Positions 1 through 10,888 of a DNA stretch of 34,564 nt are shown one piece after another. Origin of the DNA: an uncultured Terriglobus sp. (GTDB lineage Bacteria; Acidobacteriota; Terriglobia; Terriglobales; Acidobacteriaceae); contig CALMOM010000195.1 in assembly GCA_937873305.1 (NCBI GenBank), positions 1 to 34,564 on the forward strand, in the 5' to 3' direction. The position numbers and the translations under genes are program-made. Under the pieces are notes generated by a model. That model saw only the letters and a program-made list of their open reading frames with translations. It ran no database searches and had not been told where the DNA came from. Within the stretch, counting starts at the first letter, position 1; every line of letters begins with the position of its first letter.

Positions 1-743
1 GCATGGATAAGGACGCCATGAAGAAGATGTTTTTAGCCGCCGGTCTGCCCATGGTGCCGTACGTTACGCTGCTGCGCGGCGAGTGGGCGGCGAACCCGCG
101 CAAATGCACCCGCCTCATCGAAGGCGGGCTTGCCTATCCGGTCTTCGTCAAGCCGGCAAATCTGGGCTCGTCCGTCGGCATCAGCAAGGTGCGCAGCCGC
201 CGCGAACTGGCTGCGGCCATGGACGAGGCCGCGCGCTTTGACCGCAAGATCGTGGTGGAAGAAGGGGTCAGCGGTACCGGTACCTTGCGCGGCACAGGCA
301 AGGCGCGCGAACTGGAGGTCGCGGTGCTCGGCAATGACGAACCTGTAGCCAGTGTCGTAGGCGAAATTGTCCCGGATCGCGAGTTCTATGACTATGCCAG
401 CAAGTACGACAGCAGCAGCACCAGCGAACCGGTCATCCCGGCAAAGCTAAGCCGCGCGCAGGCGAAAGAAATCCAAAGCATGGCCGTCGCAGCGTTCCGC
501 GCCTGCGACCTTTCCGGCCTGGCCCGTGTGGACTTTCTGCTGGAAGCCGCCGACCCCGCCTCCAGCGAAGAACCCAGGTTGTACCTCAACGAGGTCAACA
601 CCATGCCCGGTTTCACCAGCATCAGCATGTATCCCAAGCTTTGGGAGGCGAGCGGCATCGGCTACACGGAACTGCTCGACCGCCTGATCAATCTGGCAGT
701 GGACCGCCACCGGGACAGGCAGACCATTCGCTTCAGCGTGTAA
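1..743 (+). CDS. ddl: D-alanine--D-alanine ligase, 3' part (partial at window edge)
   Basis: Joins two D-alanines using ATP to make the dipeptide for peptidoglycan precursors, in the cytoplasm. The reading frame is open at the left edge; the Met at base 3 lies in the conserved MDKDAMKKMF stretch that is internal in full-length ligases (usually 300-370 residues), so the N-terminal domain is missing from the window and not from the gene. Visible ATP-grasp features are FVKPANLGSSVGISKV (about residue 48 of the visible part), which binds ATP phosphates, and LYLNEVNTMPGFT near the C-terminus, which carries the Mg/ATP ligands and the substrate loop. Between VEEGV and KARELEVAVLG sits a short Gly/Thr-rich insertion (SGTGTLRGTG) encoded partly by the 12-base palindrome GGTACCGGTACC at 273-284. 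The family call is firm; the A or B paralogue cannot be told. Confidence 0.95.
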   Translation, partial: MDKDAMKKMFLAAGLPMVPYVTLLRGEWAANPRKCTRLIEGGLAYPVFVKPANLGSSVGISKVRSRRELAAAMDEAARFDRKIVVEEGVSGTGTLRGTGKARELEVAVLGNDEPVASVVGEIVPDREFYDYASKYDSSSTSEPVIPAKLSRAQAKEIQSMAVAAFRACDLSGLARVDFLLEAADPASSEEPRLYLNEVNTMPGFTSISMYPKLWEASGIGYTELLDRLINLAVDRHRDRQTIRFSV

Positions 744-872
744 GCACGGCAGGTAACCTGAACCGGTTACTCGGCTTGAAAAAGCCCTATGAAGTTGACA
801 CCGAAAGCGGCAGAATCCGGTTCCAAACGGGCATAATCCAGGATCCCCACTGCTCATTTTCTGCACCATCTC

Positions 873-1652
873 TCATGCAAGTTCAACCAGGATCGGCGTG
901 TGATCTGAGGGCCGGAACTCCGCGCGTGGACCCCGGTCGATTTCACAGCGTGAAAGTCGCGGCAGGAGCGATGGTGACAGCAGGAAATGATCGATGCGGA
1001 TGCCGCGGTTGCGGTTAAAGGCATCGCGAAAGTAGTCCCAGTAGGTGAACTGGCCGGTGGCGTCGGGGTGCAGGGTGCGGAAGGCATCGGCAAAGCCGAG
1101 CCGCTGCATGGCGCGGTAGCGTTCCCGGGTCTCTGGTTGAAACAAGGCGTCCTTGACCCAGTTCGCCGGCTTGTCGCAGTCGATGTCCTCCGGTATCACG
1201 TTGAAATCGCCGCCAATGAGCGTTGGAATAGAATCGTCACGCCATAGCGCCAACTGCGCAATCAGCCGGTCCATCCACGCAAGCTTGTACAGGAACTTGT
1301 CCGTGCCGGCCGGATTGCCATTCGGCAGGTAGATACCCGCTACCCGGATCCGCTCGCCAACTGGCGTCTCGACAATGACTTGCAAAAACCGGGCGTGGGT
1401 GTCCGCGTCATCGCCCGGCAGCGCGGTACCGACGGTCTCGATGGGCAGCCGCGATAAGATGGCGACGCCGTTGTAGGACTTTTGGGTAACGGCCGCGCTC
1501 TCATAGCCCAACGTCCGAAAGTGTTCGGCAGGGAATTCTGTGCCCTTTAGCTCTTGCAGCAGCAACACATCCGGCGATTGCGCTTGCAGGAAGCGCGACA
1601 CATGCTCAAGCCGCGCGTTGATGGAGTTTACGTTCCAGCTTGCAACAATCAT
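873..1652 (-). CDS. xth: Exodeoxyribonuclease III (AP endonuclease)
   Basis: Mg-dependent 3'-5' exonuclease and apurinic-site endonuclease of base excision repair. At 259 residues it is close to E. coli ExoIII (268). The whole exonuclease-endonuclease-phosphatase fold is recognisable: metal-site N7 (SWNVNS) and E34 (LLLQELKG), Y108 (GIYLPNG), D149/N151 (GGDFNV), D221 (IRIDHFLLS) and the C-terminal catalytic pair D250-H251 (RPSDHTP). The start MIVASWNVNS is the normal family N-terminus and is preceded by a GAGGA ribosome binding site. It stands alone, with stop-to-stop convergence with ddl across a 129-base gap, and is downstream of ggt on the same strand but separated from it by a terminator. 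Confidence 0.96.
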   Translation of the reverse strand: MIVASWNVNSINARLEHVSRFLQAQSPDVLLLQELKGTEFPAEHFRTLGYESAAVTQKSYNGVAILSRLPIETVGTALPGDDADTHARFLQVIVETPVGERIRVAGIYLPNGNPAGTDKFLYKLAWMDRLIAQLALWRDDSIPTLIGGDFNVIPEDIDCDKPANWVKDALFQPETRERYRAMQRLGFADAFRTLHPDATGQFTYWDYFRDAFNRNRGIRIDHFLLSPSLLPRLSRCEIDRGPRAEFRPSDHTPILVELA

Positions 1653-2018
1653 GCAGCGTCTGTCCTCAGCCGCAAACGTCTACGTGCCGGCCGAACACAT
1701 TGGATGCGCTTTCCGGAGAACGTCGGTCTACTTTGGGAGGCGGCATGACATTGCGAACCGGCCGCAGCCCAGGATCGCGCGGTGAGTACGGCCGACAGTG
1801 CGGAACGGGCAAACGATTGTTAGCAGGAGCAAAAAAATGGGACCATGCGGTGCATGGTCCCTCTTCTCCCAAGTCTGTGTTACTGCCTTAATGTGCCATT
1901 TACGGAATCTGAAATCCAGTTACCAAGGTCTCGGGACCTCTTAGACAAAAAGTGAGTTGTTCCAGTTTGGGCGTAAGCGGAGACGTGATGGCGAGAGGTA
2001 ATGAAGTGGTTTTTGGCC
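1653..2018. other. Intergenic region without a gene
   Basis: This 366-base stretch lies between the start of the exonuclease gene and the stop of the gamma-glutamyltransferase gene, both on the minus strand. It holds the hairpin terminator at 1831-1861 and, by position, the promoter of the exonuclease gene, but I cannot pick out a convincing -35/-10 pair. Open frames here are short, lack family features and overlap the ends of the neighbouring genes. The bases are less GC-rich than the coding regions. I see no RNA gene. Confidence 0.6.
1831..1861 (-). terminator. Rho-independent terminator downstream of ggt
   Basis: Read on the minus strand, a perfect 10-base-pair stem (GGGACCATGC with GCATGGTCCC, arms 1852-1861 and 1839-1848) with a 3-base loop is followed directly by ATTTTTTT (1838-1831). 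It lies about 160 bases past the ggt stop and ahead of the exonuclease gene, so it should separate the two transcripts. Confidence 0.85.
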
Positions 2019-3797
2019 TTAGTAACCGCCTGCGCTGCCGAAGTTCTTTCGGGTGTCGTGTCCACCGACCCGTTCCCCGGTCTGGGGATCAATGGCAATC
2101 AACTCACTGTCACCCCACACGCCCGGGTTGTGTTCGTCGAACTCGCCGGAGCGCTTGATGGTGTAACCGTGAGCTTTCAGCGCGTCAGCCGTGGCGGCAG
2201 GAAATCGCTTTTCCACCTGTAACTCGTCGGGCAGGTACTGGTGGTGGAAGCGTGGAGCATCGGCGGCTTGCTGGATATTCAGTCCATTGTCCAGCACGCT
2301 GATGAGGTCGTTGGCCACGGTGGAGATGATGGTAGGGCCGCCGGGCGAACCCAGCACCAGCCGCAGCTTGCCGTTGCGGGTGACGATGGTGGGCGACATC
2401 GCCGACAGGGGGCGCTTACCGGGCGCGATGGCATTTGCCGGCCCCTGAATCAGGCCAAAGCCGTTGGGCGTGCCCACCTTGCTGGTGAAGTCGTCCATTT
2501 CGTCGTTCATGGCGAAGCCAAGGCCGGGGATAACGACACCGGAACCAAAATAGAAATTGAGCGTGTAGGTATTGCTTACGGCGTTGCCGTCCGAGTCCAC
2601 CACGCTGAAGTGGGTGGTCTGCATGCTCTCGCGGCGCTCACCCTGCGCGGGTGGCGGCGGCATAAAGCCAGCGGGGCGAACCAGGGCCTTGGAGGCGGTG
2701 GCGTTGACCGGGTCGATGGTGGCGCGCCAGGCTTTGGCGTAGCGTTTGTCGGCCATCTCTTTCAGCGGCATCTGCACAAAGTCCGGGTCGCCCAAGTAAT
2801 CGGCGCGGTCTAAAAAGGCGCGGCGAAAGGCCTCGGTAATCAGGTGCACCTGCTCGGGGCCGCGGTCCGAGCCAAGCTTCGCCAGCTTGTAGCCGGAAAG
2901 AATGTTGAGCGTCTCCTGGAGCACGATACCGCCAGACGAGGGTGGCGGCGCGGTCAGTATGGTGTAGCCGTGGTACTTACCGCTGAGTGGCTGCCGGTCC
3001 TTGACCTCGTAGGCGGCCATGTCCGCAGCGGTAATCAGGCCGCCGCCGCGCTGCATCTCGTCGGCAATCTGCTGCGCCATGCGGCCGTGGTAGAACTCCC
3101 TGGGGTCAGCAGCAATGCGCTCCAGCGTGGCCGCCAGCTCTGGCTGGATGAAGCGTTCACCCACCTTGTACGGGTTGCCATCACGCTGGTAGAGCCTGCG
3201 ACCTTCAGGGTTTGCGGCGAGCGCTTTGGAGTTCCAGGCATCCACCTCGGCGGAGAGCGTGTAGCCCTCGCGGGCCAGCCGGATGGCAGGCTGCAGCACG
3301 GCTTTCAGCCCCAAGCGGCCAAAGTGCTGCTCCGCGTAGACCATGCCCGCCACCGTGCCGGGCACCCCGCTGGCCTTGTAGCCCTGGGTGCTCAGACCTT
3401 TCACTACGTTGCCGTCCGGACCCAGGTACATGTCGCGGCTGGCGGCGGCGGGTGCCTTTTCACGGTAGTCCAGGAAGTGCGGCTTGCCGTCGCCCAACTT
3501 TGCGCCGCCATGCGTATGGCCGGGACGGATGAGCATGAACCCGCCCCCGCCAATATTGCCTGCCTGCGGGTACACCACCTGCAGGCCAAAAGCCACGGCG
3601 ACCGCGGCGTCCACAGCGTTACCACCTCGTTTCAGGACGGCGACGCCTGCGTCGGTGGCTTCGTGGTGGATGCTAACGACCATGGCATGGGGCATGCGTA
3701 CCGGGTCTGGCGTGGGCGCTGTCTGGCCCACGCACAGGGCGCTCACGGCGACGGGCAGCAGTGCCGCCCAGGCAAGCGAAGGTCTGGAACGGGTCAT
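2019..3797 (-). CDS. ggt: Gamma-glutamyltransferase (gamma-glutamyltranspeptidase), exported
   Basis: Cleaves the gamma-glutamyl bond of glutathione and related peptides, by hydrolysis or transfer, normally in the periplasm. I place the start at the ATG at 3797 because AGAGGA stands just upstream and the protein then opens with a good signal peptide (MTRSRPSLAWAALLPVAVSA, cut near residue 24); the open frame reaches back to 3953. This gives 592 residues, typical of the family. Like its relatives it should self-cleave before T394 in QTTHFSVVD to give large and small subunits. The following GNAVSNTYTLNFYFGSGVV and MNDEMDDF match the small-subunit active-site region, and PPPSSGGI is in the large subunit. 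It is divergent from the ATP synthase operon, sharing a 222-base gap, and is followed by the 1831-1861 terminator. Confidence 0.95.
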   Translation of the reverse strand: MTRSRPSLAWAALLPVAVSALCVGQTAPTPDPVRMPHAMVVSIHHEATDAGVAVLKRGGNAVDAAVAVAFGLQVVYPQAGNIGGGGFMLIRPGHTHGGAKLGDGKPHFLDYREKAPAAASRDMYLGPDGNVVKGLSTQGYKASGVPGTVAGMVYAEQHFGRLGLKAVLQPAIRLAREGYTLSAEVDAWNSKALAANPEGRRLYQRDGNPYKVGERFIQPELAATLERIAADPREFYHGRMAQQIADEMQRGGGLITAADMAAYEVKDRQPLSGKYHGYTILTAPPPSSGGIVLQETLNILSGYKLAKLGSDRGPEQVHLITEAFRRAFLDRADYLGDPDFVQMPLKEMADKRYAKAWRATIDPVNATASKALVRPAGFMPPPPAQGERRESMQTTHFSVVDSDGNAVSNTYTLNFYFGSGVVIPGLGFAMNDEMDDFTSKVGTPNGFGLIQGPANAIAPGKRPLSAMSPTIVTRNGKLRLVLGSPGGPTIISTVANDLISVLDNGLNIQQAADAPRFHHQYLPDELQVEKRFPAATADALKAHGYTIKRSGEFDEHNPGVWGDSELIAIDPQTGERVGGHDTRKNFGSAGGY

Positions 3798-3890
3798 GAA
3801 TCCTCTGTAAAAGGGCATTGATCGTAGGGACATCTGCAGCATACCGCGCTTTATGGCGACCCTTGGCAGCCCGCTGAGCCAGCTGTTTCG

Positions 3891-3920
3891 TTGACCGATG
3901 CTTTGGGCGGTTGGTATAAC
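3891..3920 (+). promoter_or_regulatory. Probable sigma70-type promoter of the ATP synthase operon
   Basis: TTGACC (3891-3896) and TATAAC (3915-3920) are separated by 18 bases, close to the housekeeping consensus. A start near 3927 would leave an untranslated leader of about 90 bases before the first atp gene at 4020. The hexamers are seen directly; the promoter function is inferred. The first ORF codon at 3891 therefore falls within the promoter and is not the real start. Confidence 0.6.
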
Positions 3921-4019
3921 AGACGTGTTGCCAGCGTCCCTTTGCCACACCATTTGCGACCCGGTCCGGGCTCAGCAAGCCGGGTGTACCGCTTGCGGGA
4001 TGCAGCCTCACGGTCCTCA

Positions 4020-4490
4020 ATGCAGACAATTTTGAATCAACTCGGCGAAATGCTGCTCGGCTCTGTGCCCACGGTGATCTTTTTTCTGATCCTGCTGGCC
4101 GCCTATGCGGTGCTGGTTCGCCGTCCGCTGGAAAAGGTGCTGGCCGAGCGCCATGCCCGCACTGGTGGTGCCATGGATGAAGCTCATGCCGCCATCCGCA
4201 CTGCGGAAGAAAAGACGGCGCACTACGAGGCGCGGCTTCGCGAGGCGCGTACCGACATGTTTGCTGCCCGCGCCGCCCGGCAGAAAACCGCCACCGCCGC
4301 ACGCGACAAGGCGCTCGCCGAGGCCCGGGAAGCGGCGCAACGGCGCATCGACGCGGCGCGAGATTCTGTGGAGCGCTCCGGTCCGGAGGCAAAGGCTCAG
4401 CTCGATGCCGGTGCCGCTTCGCTCACGGAGAGCGTCATCGCCGCCATTCTGCCGCACCGCCGCAACGCTGGCGCAGGGGCCGCGCAATGA
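4020..4490 (+). CDS. atpF: ATP synthase F0 subunit b' (b-type peripheral stalk subunit)
   Basis: One of two b-type subunits forming the peripheral stalk that holds F1 against the membrane rotor. From the ATG at 4020 it has 156 residues: an N-terminal transmembrane helix (about 14-34, VPTVIFFLILLAAYAVLV), the RRPLEKVLAERHARTGGAMDEA segment that follows the membrane helix in b subunits, then a long charged Ala/Glu/Arg-rich helix. The upstream extension of the frame to 3891 runs through the promoter and lacks b-subunit character. There is no strong Shine-Dalgarno at 4020. The stop overlaps the next start by four bases (ATGA at 4487), so translation is probably coupled. Naming of b versus b' is by position in the operon. 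Confidence 0.87.
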   Translation: MQTILNQLGEMLLGSVPTVIFFLILLAAYAVLVRRPLEKVLAERHARTGGAMDEAHAAIRTAEEKTAHYEARLREARTDMFAARAARQKTATAARDKALAEAREAAQRRIDAARDSVERSGPEAKAQLDAGAASLTESVIAAILPHRRNAGAGAAQ

Positions 4491-5197
4491 AGCGGGCTGC
4501 TCTTTCCTCGATCCTCTTGGGTGTAGCCTTGCTGATTCCTGTGGCGGCCCTGCATGCGCAGGAAAAACCTGTCGGAACTCGCGGCAGTACCTCGATGTCC
4601 GCTGCGTCAGGTTCGGCTTCCACGCCGCAGGCAGCAGAAGAAAAGGACCCAGCGGAGGAACTGAAGAAGCCATCTACCTCCGTGTCCAAGCTGGGCGGTA
4701 TGGTCGGCATGAGTCCGGCGACGTCCGTGCTGGCGTTCCAGTGGCTGAATTTCCTGGTGCTCGCCGCCGCCGTGCTGTACGCGCTGGCCAGGGCGCTGCC
4801 CAAGGTCTTCCGCGGGCGCAGTGAGACCATTCAGAAAGACATGGTGGAAGCGCGCATCGCCACCGAAGAAGCCAAGGCTCGCCTCACCGCGGTGGAAGCC
4901 CGCATGAGCACATTGGATGCGGAGATTGCCGCCCTGCGCGCCGACAGCGACCGCGCCGGTGCCGAGGAGGAACAAAAGCTGCACGCCCAGGCGGAAGAGG
5001 AAAAGGCGCGCATCCTGCAGTCGGCAGAGCAGGAAATTGCCGCCGCCAGCGCCGCCGCCCAGCGCTCGTTACGCGCCTACACCGCGGGCATCGCCGTGGA
5101 CCGTGCCGCTGCCCGGCTGCAGATTACGCCGGATGATGACCGCGTGCTGATCGAGCGCTTTGCCAGCCGCCTGCATCCGGAAGGGAGCCAGAACTAA
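4487..5197 (+). CDS. atpF: ATP synthase F0 subunit b with N-terminal signal-like segment
   Basis: Second peripheral-stalk subunit. It has 236 residues, against about 156 for E. coli b. Order: a signal-peptide-like segment (1-24, MKRAALSSILLGVALLIPVA then ALHAQ), a Ser/Thr/Pro-rich linker (about 25-75), a second hydrophobic helix (about 79-102, SVLAFQWLNFLVLAAAVLYA) that is the real b-type membrane anchor, then RALPKVFRGRSETIQKDMVEAR and a long alpha-helical Ala/Glu/Arg-rich domain. The signal-like start would put the linker outside the membrane, or be cleaved; such longer b subunits occur in acidobacteria to my knowledge. It overlaps the previous gene by four bases and its stop is immediately before the delta start, which supports coupled expression. 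Confidence 0.88.
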   Translation: MKRAALSSILLGVALLIPVAALHAQEKPVGTRGSTSMSAASGSASTPQAAEEKDPAEELKKPSTSVSKLGGMVGMSPATSVLAFQWLNFLVLAAAVLYALARALPKVFRGRSETIQKDMVEARIATEEAKARLTAVEARMSTLDAEIAALRADSDRAGAEEEQKLHAQAEEEKARILQSAEQEIAAASAAAQRSLRAYTAGIAVDRAAARLQITPDDDRVLIERFASRLHPEGSQN

Positions 5198-5737
5198 ATG
5201 GCGACATTTGCATCGCGGTACGCGCGCGCCTTTCAACAGGTTGCTGCCAGCCGCAACTTGGATAGCAACGCGGTGCGTGCGCAGCTGGCAGATTTTGCGG
5301 GGACCTTCGACGAGAGCCGCGAACTGCGCGAGTTCCTGCTGAACCCCTCGTTGGCGCAAGCAGATAAACTGAAGGTACTGGACGCCATCGTCGGCCGCAT
5401 CGGCTTGGATGGCACGGTCCGCAATTTTATCGCCGTGTTGATGGATCACGAGCGCCTCGATGCCCTGCACGAGGTTGTCGCGGAGTACGGCGTGCTAGCC
5501 GACGAGACAAGTGGCATCCACGAGGTGGAGATCACCTCCGCCAAGCCGCTTACCGACAACGAGCGCAACCTGCTGCAGGGCAAAGCAGGTGAGCTGGCGG
5601 GTAGCCATGTACGCGTTCGCTGGACCGAGGACGCGACCCTGTTGGGTGGCGCGGTGATCAAGCTGCAATCGCGTGTGTACGATGGTTCGGTTCGCGGGCA
5701 GCTGGAGCAGATGAAGCAGCACCTGGCGAACGCCTAA
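5198..5737 (+). CDS. atpH: ATP synthase F1 subunit delta
   Basis: Sits on top of F1 and links the alpha/beta ring to the b stalk. At 179 residues it is the normal length. The N-terminal helical domain begins ATFASRYARAFQQVAASRN, the family's usual opening, and the C-terminal part has TSAKPLTDNERNLL and the signature-like DATLLGGAVIKLQSRVYDGSVRGQLEQMKQHL. Its ATG directly follows the TAA of subunit b with no spacer. The next gene, alpha, starts 62 bases on. Confidence 0.95.
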   Translation: MATFASRYARAFQQVAASRNLDSNAVRAQLADFAGTFDESRELREFLLNPSLAQADKLKVLDAIVGRIGLDGTVRNFIAVLMDHERLDALHEVVAEYGVLADETSGIHEVEITSAKPLTDNERNLLQGKAGELAGSHVRVRWTEDATLLGGAVIKLQSRVYDGSVRGQLEQMKQHLANA

Positions 5738-5799
5738 GTTTGTAGCAACGGATTTGGAACGCTGCGCCCACTCGGCGCGCATGGGGTAGAAAGAAGCAC

Positions 5800-7347
5800 A
5801 TGGCACAGCTCAAGGCAGACGAAATTACAGAACTGCTGCGTCAGCAGATTGAGAACTACGAGCAGAAGATTTCCGTCGACGAAGTCGGCACCATCATCTC
5901 GCTGGGCGACGGCATCGCGCGTATCCACGGCCTCGACAAAGTCATGGCCGGCGAACTCATTGACTTCCCCAAGGGCATCAGCGGCCTGGCAATGAACCTG
6001 GATGAAGACCAGGTGGGTGCCGTGCTGCTGGGCGACTACACGGAGATCAGCGAGGGCGACCAAGTCAAACGCACGGGCAAGATCATGTCCGTACCGGTAG
6101 GCGAAGCGCTCATCGGTCGCGTGGTGAACGCCCTGGGTCAGCCCATTGACGATAAGGGCCCCATAGACACGCCGCACACCCTACCCGTCGAGCGCCTGGC
6201 ACCCGGCGTCATCGACCGTAAGTCCGTCACGGAGTCCATGGCGACTGGTATCAAGGCCATCGACACCATGATCCCGATCGGCCGCGGCCAGCGCGAACTA
6301 CTCATCGGCGACCGCCAGACCGGCAAGACCGCCATTGCGCTCGACGCCATTATCAACTCGGCCAAGAATGACCTCATCTGCATCTACTGCGCCGTCGGCC
6401 AGAAGCGCTCGTCTGTGGCCGGTGTGGTGCAGACGCTGGAGCAGTACGGCGCCATGGCGTACACCATCGTGGTGGCCGCAACCGCGTCCGAGCCTGCGCC
6501 CATGTCGTACCTTGCGCCCTATGCCGCAACCGCGATGGGTGAGTATTTCCGCGACAACGGCAAGCACTGCCTCATTATTTATGACGACCTGTCGAAGCAC
6601 GCGGCAGCGTACCGCGAAATCTCGTTGCTGCTGCGCCGTCCGCCAGGCCGCGAAGCATACCCGGGTGATGTGTTCTACCTGCACTCGCGCCTACTCGAGC
6701 GCTCGTCAAAGGTCAGCGACAAGCTGGGCGGCGGTTCGCTGACGGCGCTACCCATCATCGAAACGCAGGCGGGCGACGTGTCCGCGTACATTCCGACCAA
6801 CGTGATCTCGATTACCGACGGACAGATCTTCGTGGAAACCGATCTGTTCAACTCCGGCATCCGCCCGGCAGTCAACGTGGGTCTGTCGGTGTCGCGTGTA
6901 GGCTTCGCCGCCGCCATGAAGGCCACCAAGCAGGTGGGTGCCACCCTGAAGCTCGACCTCGCACAGTACCGCGAGTTAGCCGCCTTCGCGCAATTTGGTT
7001 CGGACCTGGATCCGGCCACGCAGAAGCAGCTGAACCGCGGCTCGCGACTTGTGGAAATCCTGAAGCAGCCGCAATTTCAGCCGCTCACCGCCGCACAGCA
7101 GGTATCCATCGTGTTCGCCGGTACCAAGGGGCTGCTCGACGACATCGATGTGAAGCAGGTGCAGGAGTTCGAGCACGGCTTCCACGAGTACATGGGCACA
7201 ACAGGCAAGCAGATTCTCACCGACATCATGAGCAAAAAGGCCTTAGATGACGATATTTCGAAGCGCCTGACTGACGCCATCAACGATTACAAGCGGGACT
7301 TTAAAGCAGGTAAGAGCGACAGCAGGCCAGTGATGGTAACCGCCTAG
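5800..7347 (+). CDS. atpA: ATP synthase F1 subunit alpha
   Basis: Regulatory nucleotide-binding subunit of the F1 ring. It has 515 residues, the usual size. The N-terminal beta-barrel reaches about residue 95; Walker A is GDRQTGKT (170-177); [10 protein letters not shown] carries the arginine that reaches into the beta active site; the helical C-terminal domain includes [11 protein letters not shown] and a short extension ([10 protein letters not shown]). The start [13 protein letters not shown] is the standard N-terminus, with AAAGAAG nearby upstream. The next gene is not gamma but a small membrane protein 28 bases downstream. Confidence 0.98.
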   Translation: MAQLKADEITELLRQQIENYEQKISVDEVGTIISLGDGIARIHGLDKVMAGELIDFPKGISGLAMNLDEDQVGAVLLGDYTEISEGDQVKRTGKIMSVPVGEALIGRVVNALGQPIDDKGPIDTPHTLPVERLAPGVIDRKSVTESMATGIKAIDTMIPIGRGQRELLIGDRQTGKTAIALDAIINSAKNDLICIYCAVGQKRSSVAGVVQTLEQYGAMAYTIVVAATASEPAPMSYLAPYAATAMGEYFRDNGKHCLIIYDDLSKHAAAYREISLLLRRPPGREAYPGDVFYLHSRLLERSSKVSDKLGGGSLTALPIIETQAGDVSAYIPTNVISITDGQIFVETDLFNSGIRPAVNVGLSVSRVGFAAAMKATKQVGATLKLDLAQYRELAAFAQFGSDLDPATQKQLNRGSRLVEILKQPQFQPLTAAQQVSIVFAGTKGLLDDIDVKQVQEFEHGFHEYMGTTGKQILTDIMSKKALDDDISKRLTDAINDYKRDFKAGKSDSRPVMVTA

Positions 7348-7375
7348 GTTGCTAGACTGATTTGTAGGAGGAGCG

Positions 7376-7645
7376 ATGAGGCCTGAGATCATTCTCGCAG
7401 CACTGGCTGTCGCTCTGCCCACGATTACCGCACTTGTTGGCATCGTGCTGTCTCGCAATGACTACAGCAAGCTTGACGCTCGCATGAGTTCAATCGAAAG
7501 CCGCTTAGATTTAAGAATGACAGCTCTTGAGAACCGCTTTCATGCTGACATGCTTCAAGTAATCGGCAAGCTTACAGAATTAGAAGTGCGCGTCGCGCGA
7601 CTAGAAGAGAAAGTCACTCGGCCCGAAGATAGACAAACGCGATAA
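7376..7645 (+). CDS. Small membrane-anchored coiled-coil protein inside the ATP synthase operon
   Basis: I cannot assign a family. The 89-residue product has one N-terminal hydrophobic helix (about 4-26, IILAALAVALPTITALVGIV), then from about 29 to 85 a continuous amphipathic helix with heptad spacing (RMSSIESRLDLRMTALENRF, then VIGKLTELEVRVARLEEKV), which predicts a membrane-tethered coiled-coil oligomer. A very good ribosome binding site (TAGGAGGAGCG) precedes the ATG, and the stop codon abuts the gamma ATG, so it is built into the operon and likely translated. Its base composition is visibly lower in GC than alpha and gamma and its third positions are less GC-biased, which suggests later acquisition. 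Similar short anchor-plus-coil proteins are common in bacteria, and some associate with membrane complexes; a role as accessory or assembly factor of the synthase is only a guess. Confidence 0.8.
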   Translation: MRPEIILAALAVALPTITALVGIVLSRNDYSKLDARMSSIESRLDLRMTALENRFHADMLQVIGKLTELEVRVARLEEKVTRPEDRQTR

Positions 7646-10229
<2,584 letters not shown>

Positions 10230-10231
10230 CC

Positions 10232-10663
10232 ATGGCCGACGAACAAACAAGCACGCAGGGGTTGTTGGCAGTTCGCGTCGTAACGCCCGATCGCATCCTG
10301 GTGGATGCAACGGCGGACGCGGTGGAACTGCCGGCACGCTCCGGCTATATGGAAGCGCTATACGGCGCCGCTCCGCTGCTCGCCGAACTTGGCGCGGGCG
10401 AGGTGCGGCTGCACGGCGGCAACTCCGGCAATGCGAAGTTCTTCGTGGCTTCCGGCTTTGCGGAGATCCTGCCACAGCGCGTCACGCTGCTGGCAGAAAC
10501 CGCGCTCAAGACGGACGAGATCGACCCTGGAGCGGCAAAAACTGAGTTGGAGGCCGCCCAGCAGGACTGGAACAGCGCCGGTGACGATGCGGAGAAGTAC
10601 AGCTACGCGCAGGGTGAAATCCGCACCGCAGAGGAGAAAATCTCCGCAGCAGCGGATCGCTAG
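10232..10663 (+). CDS. atpC: ATP synthase F1 subunit epsilon
   Basis: Rotor subunit that couples gamma to the c ring and can inhibit ATP hydrolysis. It has 143 residues. The N-terminal beta-sandwich is recognisable (LAVRVVTPDRILVDATADAV, ELPARSGYMEALYGAAPLL, FFVASGFAEILPQRVTLLAE), followed by a helical tail. The usual GEIGVLPGHAPL loop is here SGYMEALYGAAPLL, a noticeable divergence. It is the last gene of the operon: no a, c or i subunit gene follows within the 225-base gap before the KaiC-like gene. Confidence 0.93.
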   Translation: MADEQTSTQGLLAVRVVTPDRILVDATADAVELPARSGYMEALYGAAPLLAELGAGEVRLHGGNSGNAKFFVASGFAEILPQRVTLLAETALKTDEIDPGAAKTELEAAQQDWNSAGDDAEKYSYAQGEIRTAEEKISAAADR

Positions 10664-10888
10664 ATCGAGCGTCATCCGGGGGCAGGGAACCATGTGTCAC
10701 CGTTTGATCGCGAGCAGAGAACGCCTGTCGCGTTGATCTTGCATTCTTCATTGCTTCTGCCAGCGAATGCACGCCCGTGCAGAACATGTTGATGGCGGCG
10801 CAAGAATGTCACATGTCTCACCTTGAAAGGCACGCGGGCTCAGGTCAGGCTGCGGTCAGCGACCGGAGGAAAGGTATGCTGACAGAGC

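Noticed and set aside
2844..3821. 325-residue open frame antisense to ggt
   Set aside because: It is a shadow of the gamma-glutamyltransferase gene, which has complete signature motifs and a good signal peptide and ribosome binding site.
3891..4019. 43-residue N-terminal extension of the first atp gene
   Set aside because: The stretch contains the TTGACC/TATAAC promoter-like pair and encodes no b-subunit-like sequence; the Met at 4020 begins the standard b-type protein.
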